Shown: positions 58,253 through 64,000 of the stretch, one piece after another
Layout: the number at the start of each line of letters is the position of its first letter
How positions within the stretch are numbered: position 1 is the stretch's first letter
Assembly: GCF_005233875.1 (NCBI RefSeq)
Contig: NZ_SZPZ01000001.1
Location: 2,108,001-2,172,000, forward strand
Direction of reading: 5' to 3'
Length of the DNA stretch: 64,000 nt
Source of the DNA: Kribbella jiaozuonensis
Lineage (GTDB): Bacteria; Actinomycetota; Actinomycetes; Propionibacteriales; Kribbellaceae
Notes under the pieces: model-generated
The model's database searches: none
What the model saw: only the letters and a program-made list of their open reading frames with translations
What the model was told of the DNA's origin: nothing
Translations under genes and position numbers: made by a program

Positions 58253-59191
58253 ATGAGGCAGCGCGGTGACGGCCGGTGGTCGGGCCATCACGACATCACC
58301 TACGCCGCGGTCACGCGGCTCTACCAGCACCTGGCCGAGCCGGACGCGACGATCCACGGCCTGCGACAGGACGACTACGCCGTGGCGCTCGACAAGGCCC
58401 AGGCGTACCAGGACCGCCCGCTCGGCGCCGGCCGGATCGACAACTACGCCGGCACCGGGATGTCCTTCCCGTACGCCGGTCCCGGTCCGACCACGCACTC
58501 GGCGTACGCGAACCCGAACGTGCAGCGCGAGCACTTCATGGCGGACCCGTTCCGCAAGGGCTGGGACAACTTCGCGACGAACACCGAGTACCTGTTCGAG
58601 CAGCTCGCGACCGCCCACGCGTCCGGTGATGCCGAGTTCAGGTACCTCGGCGCGGCCGCACACGCCTTGCAGGACAGCTACTCCGGCGCACACGCCTGGC
58701 GCGACGACTCCGTGTACGACGGTGATCCGACCGCGCGGGTGGAGTCGCTGCACGTGTTCACGCCCGTCCATTCGGTGGGGATCGACGACGGGAAGAACAC
58801 GCACTCCGACGAGTTCGACCGACCGCCCGCGAGCTCCGGGTCGACGCGGGCCGCGATCGAGGCGACGTACCGGATGCTGCGCAGCTACGAGCGCAACCGG
58901 AACAAGTCGCCGGATGTGGCCGACCGGTACCGCCGCCAGGACCTGGGCGAGATGCTGCGCCCGTCCCCGGGCGGGGTCACCGTCAACCTGCACCCGTCCC
59001 GCGAGTGGGCCGCCGAGCGGGACCGGCGGATGGGCCTCGAACGGGCGCAGACCGAGCTGGATCGGCTGAGCGCCGTACTCGCCCCGAATGCCGCACCGGG
59101 CCGGGCGGGCAAGCCGCAGACCGCACCCGGGAGGCCCCCGGGGAGCGTGTCCCGGGGAATTACGAGTGAGGGTGTCGGACGAGGCGGCTAG
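58253..59191 (+). CDS. Phospholipase C/P1-nuclease-like helical zinc protein, hypothetical
   Basis: This 312-residue protein has the metal-ligand pattern of the zinc-dependent phospholipase C/P1 nuclease fold: SGHHDITYAAV (His pair and Asp), QREHFMADPFR and LGAAAHALQDSYSGAHAWR (H-x3-D and a further His). The C-terminal 90 residues are charged and low-complexity. No signal peptide is visible, unlike secreted members. GAGGGG lies close upstream of the ATG. The enzyme activity is unproven; it could be a lipid or phosphoester hydrolase. Confidence 0.6.
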   Translation: MRQRGDGRWSGHHDITYAAVTRLYQHLAEPDATIHGLRQDDYAVALDKAQAYQDRPLGAGRIDNYAGTGMSFPYAGPGPTTHSAYANPNVQREHFMADPFRKGWDNFATNTEYLFEQLATAHASGDAEFRYLGAAAHALQDSYSGAHAWRDDSVYDGDPTARVESLHVFTPVHSVGIDDGKNTHSDEFDRPPASSGSTRAAIEATYRMLRSYERNRNKSPDVADRYRRQDLGEMLRPSPGGVTVNLHPSREWAAERDRRMGLERAQTELDRLSAVLAPNAAPGRAGKPQTAPGRPPGSVSRGITSEGVGRGG

Positions 59192-59229
59192 CATGGGAGA
59201 CCACACACCCAGTACTCAGGAGGAAGAGC

Positions 59230-60255
59230 CTGTCCAGGCCACGCAGTATCGAACCGGAGGCGCGCGCGAACGGCGCCGCCGCCAGCGCGCAGGCGTCGCA
59301 CAAGATCGTCGTGCCGAACAGCATCGACATGGTGGCCCTGCTCGGAGCCCGGGACGAGTTCCTCCGCATCGTCGAGAAGGAGTTCGCCGCCGACATCATG
59401 GTCCGCGGCAACGAGATCACGCTGAACGGTGAACCGGCCGAACTGGCCCTGGCCGAGCGGCTGATCGACGAGCTGATCGCGGTGATCCGGACCGGGCACG
59501 GGCTGACCGCCGACTCGGTCGAGCGCAGTATCGCGATGATCAAGCAGGCCACCGCCGAGAGCCCGGCCGATGTGCTGACACAGAACATCCTGTCCAGCCG
59601 CGGCCGCACGATCCGCCCGAAGACGCTGAACCAGAAGCGGTACGTCGACGCGATCGACAAGAACACGATCGTCTTCGGCATCGGCCCGGCCGGTACCGGC
59701 AAGACCTACCTGGCCGTCGCCAAGGCGGTCCAGGCGCTGCAGGCCAAGGAGGTCAACCGGATCATCCTGACCCGGCCGGCCGTCGAGGCCGGTGAGCGGC
59801 TCGGGTTCCTGCCCGGCACGCTGTCGGAGAAGATCGACCCGTACCTGCGCCCGCTGTACGACGCCCTGCACGACATGCTCGACCCGGAGTCGATCCCGCG
59901 GCTGATGACGGCCGGCACGATCGAGATCGCGCCGCTGGCCTACATGCGCGGCCGGACGCTGAACGACGCCTACATCATCCTCGACGAGGCGCAGAACACC
60001 TCGCCGGAGCAGATGAAGATGTTCCTCACCCGGCTCGGTTTCGGCTCGAAGATGGTCGTCACCGGCGACGTCACCCAGGTCGACCTGCCGACCGGGACGA
60101 ATTCGGGTCTGCGTGTGGTCCAGGACATTCTCGAGGGTGTGCAGGACCTGACCTTCTGCCGGCTGACCTCGCACGACGTGGTCCGGCACAAGCTGGTCGG
60201 CCGGATCGTCTCGGCGTACGAAAACTATGAAGGTAGTGCTGACAACCACCGATGA
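59230..60255 (+). CDS. phoH: PhoH family ATPase
   Basis: PhoH is a cytoplasmic P-loop ATPase, possibly an RNA helicase, linked to RNA processing with YbeY. The protein has a KH-like N-terminus (FAADIMVRGNEITLNGEPAE), Walker A GPAGTGKT (residues 152-159) and Walker B IILDEAQN, then MVVTGDVTQVDLP. The start is chosen as CTG 59230 because AGGAGG (59218-59223) lies 6 bases upstream and the resulting N-terminus gives 341 residues, as in relatives. GTG 59311 is in frame but has no SD. Overlaps ybeY by 4 bp. Confidence 0.9.
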   Translation: MSRPRSIEPEARANGAAASAQASHKIVVPNSIDMVALLGARDEFLRIVEKEFAADIMVRGNEITLNGEPAELALAERLIDELIAVIRTGHGLTADSVERSIAMIKQATAESPADVLTQNILSSRGRTIRPKTLNQKRYVDAIDKNTIVFGIGPAGTGKTYLAVAKAVQALQAKEVNRIILTRPAVEAGERLGFLPGTLSEKIDPYLRPLYDALHDMLDPESIPRLMTAGTIEIAPLAYMRGRTLNDAYIILDEAQNTSPEQMKMFLTRLGFGSKMVVTGDVTQVDLPTGTNSGLRVVQDILEGVQDLTFCRLTSHDVVRHKLVGRIVSAYENYEGSADNHR

Positions 60256-60731
60256 ACGTCGAGGTCAACAACGAGTCCGGGGTGGAGATCGACGCCCACG
60301 GACTGATGCGGCTCAGCCGGTTCGTGATGTCGTCCCTGCGGCTGCACCCGGAGTGTGAGCTGTCGATCAAGCTGGTCGACGAGGACACCATGGCGCGGTA
60401 TCACGTCGAGTTCCTGGACCTGCCGGGTCCGACCGACGTGATGTCGTGGCCGATGGACGAGCTGCGGCCCGGTCCGTCCGACGATGACGACGGCGACCTG
60501 CCGCTCGGTCATCTCGGCGACATCGCGCTCTGCCCGACCGTCGCGGCCGCGCAGGGCGCGAAGGCCGGCCACGGCACCTGGGCCGAGCTGGAGCTGCTGA
60601 CGGTGCACGGCATCCTGCACCTGCTCGGGTACGACCACGCGGAACCCGCCGAGAAAGCGGAGATGTGGGACATCCAGGGCCGCCTGCTGGAAGCATGGCG
60701 GGCACCTGGAAACCGGCTCGAGAGTGTCTGA
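60252..60731 (+). CDS. ybeY: Endoribonuclease YbeY (rRNA maturation factor)
   Basis: YbeY is a zinc-dependent single-strand endoribonuclease acting in 16S rRNA 3' maturation and ribosome quality control. The 159-residue protein has the metal motif HGILHLLGYDH with His119, His123 and His129, preceded by LGDIALCP. Its ATG overlaps the phoH stop (ATGA), the usual coupling. A short acidic loop (DDDDGD) is seen near residue 79. Confidence 0.97.
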   Translation: MNVEVNNESGVEIDAHGLMRLSRFVMSSLRLHPECELSIKLVDEDTMARYHVEFLDLPGPTDVMSWPMDELRPGPSDDDDGDLPLGHLGDIALCPTVAAAQGAKAGHGTWAELELLTVHGILHLLGYDHAEPAEKAEMWDIQGRLLEAWRAPGNRLESV

Positions 60732-60749
60732 GGCAGGAGTGACGTTGCG

Positions 60750-62054
60750 GTGACCTCCCACGACCTCGTTCTCCTGGTTGTGGCTGCGGTGCTCGTCCTG
60801 CTCGCCGGTCTGTTCGCCGGCGCCGAGGCAGCGCTGTCGTCGTACTCGAAGGTGCGCGCGAACGAGCAGGTCGAGCTGGGCAACCTGCGCGCCGTCCGGC
60901 TGCGGGACCTGCTGTCCGACGCCCCGCGGTACCTGAACTCGCTGCTCCTGCTCCGGCTGATCTGCGAGATCACCGCGATCGTGCTGGTCACCCAGGCGCT
61001 GTCCGGCGTCCTGTCGGTGACCTGGGAACACATCCTGATCACCGCTGTGGTGATGGTGCTGGTGTCGTACGTGATCATCGGGGTCGCGCCGCGGACGCTG
61101 GGCCGGCAGCACTCGGACCGGTTCGCGATCATCTCGGCCGGTCCGGTGATGGCGCTGACGAAGATCCTCGGTCCGCTGCCGAAGTTCCTGATCCTGATCG
61201 GCAACGCGCTGACCCCGGGCAAGGGGTTCGCCGAGGGCCCGTTCGCGACCGAGGCCGAGCTGCGCGCGCTGGTCGACTACGCGGAGAAGTCCGCGGTGAT
61301 CGAGTCCGGCGAGCGGCAGATGATCCATTCGGTGTTCGAGCTCGGCGACACGATCGTCCGCGAGGTGATGGTGCCGCGGACCGACATGGTCTACATCGAG
61401 AAGCACAAGAAGCTCCGCCAGCTCACCTCGCTGGCGCTGCGGTCCGGGTACTCGCGGATCCCGGTGATCGGCGAGTCGCTCGACGACATCCTCGGCGTGG
61501 TCTACCTCAAGGACGTGATGCGCCGCGTCTACGACAATGCGCAGGCCGAGTCGACCGAGCGGGTCGAGTCGGTGATGCGGCCGTGCATGTACGTCCCGGA
61601 CTCCAAGCCGGTGGACGAGCTGCTCCGCGAGATGCAGGCGGCCCGGATGCACCTGGCGATCGTCGTCGACGAGTACGGCGGTACGGCGGGACTCGTCGCG
61701 ATCGAGGACATCCTCGAGGAGATCGTCGGCGAGATCACCGACGAGTACGACGAGGACCCGGACTCGGTGCAGGAACTGTCCGACGGCTCGTACCGGGTGT
61801 CGAGCCGGTTGCCGATCGACGAGCTCGGCGAGCTGTTCGGCGTACCGCTGGACGACGACGATGTGGACACGGTCGGCGGTCTGATGGCCAAGCTGCTCGG
61901 CAAGGTGCCTATCCCCGGCGCCGAGGTCGCGATCGAGGGGCTGTCGCTGACGGCGGAGCGGCCGTCCGGTCGCCGCAACCAGGTAGGTACGGTTCTGGTA
62001 CGACGCGAGGAGCCCACTCCCGCGCCCCAGGACCAGAACCACCAGCACGCCTGA
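60750..62054 (+). CDS. CNNM/CorC family protein (hemolysin-related, CBS-pair)
   Basis: This 434-residue membrane protein has a CNNM transmembrane domain (LAGLFAGAEAALSSYSKVRANEQ, residues 1-145), a CBS pair (VREVMVPRTDMVYIEK, SGYSRIPVIGESLDDILGVVYLKDVMRR, HLAIVVDEYGGTAGLVAIEDILEEIVGEITDEYD) and a C-terminal CorC_HlyC domain (YRVSSRLPIDELGELFG, AEVAIEGLSLTAE). Family members are linked to magnesium or cobalt efflux. The GTG start is 18 bp after ybeY. Confidence 0.93.
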   Translation: MTSHDLVLLVVAAVLVLLAGLFAGAEAALSSYSKVRANEQVELGNLRAVRLRDLLSDAPRYLNSLLLLRLICEITAIVLVTQALSGVLSVTWEHILITAVVMVLVSYVIIGVAPRTLGRQHSDRFAIISAGPVMALTKILGPLPKFLILIGNALTPGKGFAEGPFATEAELRALVDYAEKSAVIESGERQMIHSVFELGDTIVREVMVPRTDMVYIEKHKKLRQLTSLALRSGYSRIPVIGESLDDILGVVYLKDVMRRVYDNAQAESTERVESVMRPCMYVPDSKPVDELLREMQAARMHLAIVVDEYGGTAGLVAIEDILEEIVGEITDEYDEDPDSVQELSDGSYRVSSRLPIDELGELFGVPLDDDDVDTVGGLMAKLLGKVPIPGAEVAIEGLSLTAERPSGRRNQVGTVLVRREEPTPAPQDQNHQHA

Positions 62055-62097
62055 CCCAGGAGCCCACCCGCTCCCCATCATCGTCTTTGGAGTTTTG

Positions 62098-62430
62098 TTG
62101 TCAGATCTCTCGGCCGAGGACGCCAAACTCGTCACGCTCGCCCGCGCTGCCCGGGCCCGGACCCGGGCCACTGAAGGGGCCGCCGTCCGCGACTCCGACG
62201 GACGCACGTACGCCGCCTGCACCGTCGCGCTCGACACCGTCGAGCTGACCGCACTGCAGCTGGCCGTGGCGATGGCGCTCGCGTCCGGGGTGAAGGGTCT
62301 GGAGGCGGCCGCGGTCGTCACCGACGCCGGGTCCGTCGATGTCGGGGTCGTCCGTCATTTCGCCGGCGCCAACATTCCCGTGGTACATGCCAATGGCACC
62401 GGAGAGGCCCGCGATGTCGTCCACACCTGA
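62098..62430 (+). CDS. Cytidine deaminase-like protein without the zinc ligands
   Basis: This 110-residue protein has the cytidine-deaminase core (LVTLARAARARTRATEGAAVRDSDGRTYAACTVALDTVELTALQLAVAMALASG), but the H-A-E and P-C-x-x-C zinc motifs are absent: the alpha helix reads TVELTALQ where HAE is expected. It is a regular member of the actinobacterial era cluster and may be non-catalytic. TTG 62098 with GGAG upstream is preferred; TTG 62095 is possible. It overlaps era by 17 bp. Confidence 0.85.
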   Translation: MSDLSAEDAKLVTLARAARARTRATEGAAVRDSDGRTYAACTVALDTVELTALQLAVAMALASGVKGLEAAAVVTDAGSVDVGVVRHFAGANIPVVHANGTGEARDVVHT

Positions 62431-63343
62431 GGAATTCAAGGCAGGGTTCGCCTGCTTCGTGGGTCGGCCCAACGCCGGCAAGTCCACGCTGACCAACGCG
62501 CTGGTGGGTCAGAAGATCGTCATCACCTCGTCGAAGCCGCAGACCACGCGCCACGCCGTCCGCGGGATCGTGCACCGGCCGGACGCGCAGCTGATCCTGG
62601 TCGACACCCCGGGGCTGCACAAGCCGCGCACGCTGCTCGGCGAGCGGCTGAACGACCTGGTGAAGACCACCTGGGCCGAGGTCGACGTGATCGCGGTCTG
62701 CCTGCCGGCCAGCGACAAGATCGGCCCCGGCGACCGGTTCCTGGTCAGCGAGGCGGCGAAGGTCGCGAAGACCCCGAAGGTTGCCCTTGCCACCAAGGCT
62801 GACCTGGTCGAGCCGGACCGGATGGTCGAACACCTGGCCGAGATCCAGGCTCTGGGGGAGTCCGCCGGGATCGAGTGGGCCGCGATCGTGCCGGTGTCCG
62901 CGACCTCCGGCTACCAGGTCGACGTGGTCGCCGACGAGCTCGTGAAGCTGCTGCCGAACGGATTCCCGTTGTACCCGGACGGCGACATCACCGACGAACC
63001 CGAGGAGACGCTCGTCGCGGAGCTGATCCGCGAGGCCGCGCTGGAAGGTGTCCGGGACGAGCTGCCGCACTCGATCGCGGTCACGATCGACGAGATGAAC
63101 CTGCGCGAGGACCGTCCCGAGGACAAGCCGCTGCTGGACATCTACGCGAACATCTTCCTCGAGCGGGAGAGCCAGAAGGGCATCGTGATCGGCCACAAGG
63201 GCGCCCGGCTGCGTGAGGTCGGCGCGGCGGCCCGGAAGCAGATCGAGGCGTTGCTCGGTACGCCGGTGTACCTCGACCTGCACGTGAAGATCGCCAAAAA
63301 CTGGCAGACAGACGCGAAGAACCTGCGCAAACTGGGATTCTGA
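62414..63343 (+). CDS. era: GTPase Era (16S rRNA-binding ribosome biogenesis factor)
   Basis: Era binds 16S rRNA near its 3' end and aids 30S assembly. The 309-residue protein has G1 GRPNAGKST (residues 17-25), G2 QTTRHAV, G3 DTPGL, G4 TKAD and G5 VSATSG, and a C-terminal KH domain (GIVIGHKGARLREVGAAARKQIEALLGTPVYLDLHVKI). ATG 62414 is chosen because it gives the family N-terminus. It overlaps the cytidine deaminase-like gene by 17 bp and shares its stop region with the GNAT gene (TGATG). Confidence 0.97.
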   Translation: MSSTPEEFKAGFACFVGRPNAGKSTLTNALVGQKIVITSSKPQTTRHAVRGIVHRPDAQLILVDTPGLHKPRTLLGERLNDLVKTTWAEVDVIAVCLPASDKIGPGDRFLVSEAAKVAKTPKVALATKADLVEPDRMVEHLAEIQALGESAGIEWAAIVPVSATSGYQVDVVADELVKLLPNGFPLYPDGDITDEPEETLVAELIREAALEGVRDELPHSIAVTIDEMNLREDRPEDKPLLDIYANIFLERESQKGIVIGHKGARLREVGAAARKQIEALLGTPVYLDLHVKIAKNWQTDAKNLRKLGF

Positions 63344-64000
63344 TGAATCTGCAGAATCCCGTGTACGCCGCCCTCACCGGCCGGCACGCCAACGTCGCCG
63401 AGGTCCGCGGCAACGCCCGCCGCTACCCGTCGGCCGTTGCGCCGTTCCTCGCCCTGCCCGACGAGCCGACCGAGCAGGACTGGGCCGACGCGGTCGCGCT
63501 GCTCGGCCCGGGTACGACGGGCGCCCTGATGCGGCCGGGCCTGCCGATCCCCGACGTACTGAAGGTGGACCTGGCGATCCCGCTGGTCCAGTTCGTCGCC
63601 CCCGCGTCGCTGCCTGCCCCTGATCCCGAGACGGTGGTCCTCGGCGTCGACGACGTACCCGAGATGCTCAGCCTGGTAGCCCTCACCGACCCCGGCCCGT
63701 TCCGCAGCCGCACGATCGAGCTGGGCACCTACCTGGGCATCCGCCGCAACGGCGAGCTGATCGCCATGGCCGGCACCCGCTTCGCGCTACCGGACCACAC
63801 CGAGATCAGCGCCGTCTGCACCCACCCGGATTACCAGGGCCAAGGCCTGGCCACCCGCCTCATCCGTGCGGTCGCCGCCCAGATCACGGCGACCGGCCGC
63901 ACCCCGTTTCTGCACACCGGCGGCGCCAACACCAACGCCATCCGCCTGTACAAATCGTTGGGTTTCACGCTCTCCAACGAGATGAAGGTCACAGTGGTCC
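63343..64000 (+). CDS. GNAT family N-acetyltransferase, FR47-like (3' truncated by window)
   Basis: The ATG overlaps the era stop (TGATG), and the frame stays open to the end of the window (219 codons seen). The visible protein has MNLQNPVYAALTGRHANV, then RTIELGTYLGIRRNGELIAMAGTR, SAVCTHPDYQGQGLATRLIRAVAAQ (acetyl-CoA loop, Q-x-x-G-x-A/G) and NAIRLYKSLGF, typical of FR47-like acetyltransferases. The substrate is unknown. Confidence 0.88.
   Translation, partial: MNLQNPVYAALTGRHANVAEVRGNARRYPSAVAPFLALPDEPTEQDWADAVALLGPGTTGALMRPGLPIPDVLKVDLAIPLVQFVAPASLPAPDPETVVLGVDDVPEMLSLVALTDPGPFRSRTIELGTYLGIRRNGELIAMAGTRFALPDHTEISAVCTHPDYQGQGLATRLIRAVAAQITATGRTPFLHTGGANTNAIRLYKSLGFTLSNEMKVTVV

Overview
The window is very GC-rich, densely coding DNA with few gaps, many 4-bp ATGA/GTGA gene overlaps and frequent GTG starts. 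It looks like chromosome of a high-GC actinomycete. The gene set (SigE-family sigma factors, DUF3097, patatin/DUF3376, NCS1 permease, many TetR/LacI/IclR regulators, abundant GTACG-type codon pairs) suggests a Kribbella-like member of the Propionibacteriales. That placement is inference; no rRNA gene is present to confirm it, and I saw no tRNA gene or CRISPR array.

Backbone. A conserved actinobacterial housekeeping order runs along the whole window: comEC 3' end (1-703), holA (3085-4068), rpsT (4385-4645, minus), lepA (11227-13116), hemW (32364-33650), DUF3097 (45147-45971, minus), hrcA with a CIRCE operator (50285-51359), dnaJ, rsmE (to 53295), phoH, ybeY, CNNM/CorC-type protein, cytidine-deaminase-like protein, era (59230-63343), and a GNAT gene cut by the window end. 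Accessory blocks are inserted between these genes.

Accessory blocks. 742-3015: SDR and divergent TetR with two operators, and an isochorismatase-type hydrolase. 4129-11123: a 13-bp tandem repeat array, an SRPBCC protein, a large secreted subtilase, and a kinase/SigE-sigma/anti-sigma-like operon. 13117-32276: a StrB-like kinase, TetR and SDR genes, two MFS exporters, a kduI-kduD-iclR operon with a divergent SSS sugar-acid symporter and tautomerase, an asd gene that appears frameshifted, an acyl-CoA synthetase, a remnant of a deleted two-component system, MBL-fold/SRPBCC genes, a Crp/Fnr regulator and an MFS pump fused to a winged-helix domain. 33651-45172: an orphan solute-binding lipoprotein with its LacI regulator, followed by an unusual cluster of a pseudo-receiver protein, a CHAT-domain protease, a divergent glycine-zipper protein sharing a mirror-symmetric promoter, a polytopic membrane protein, a lipoprotein and a patatin-like phospholipase. 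45982-50221: NCS1 permease, MBL hydrolase, ThuA-like and Gfo/Idh/MocA sugar-metabolism pair. 53338-59191: ArsR regulator, small secreted proteins, a two-component system, a second SigE-sigma/membrane-anchored partner pair and a phospholipase-C-like helical protein.

The most interesting region is the CHAT/patatin cluster (about 36350-45170): predicted protease, predicted membrane-active partner and phospholipase genes next to each other in an accessory insertion between hemW and DUF3097. It could be an undescribed protease-effector module, but this is a hypothesis only. Other notable points are the single-base frameshift at the 5' end of asd, the HK/RR deletion scar, the 20-bp-arm hairpin inside hemW, and several near-perfect operators of 16 to 38 bp.
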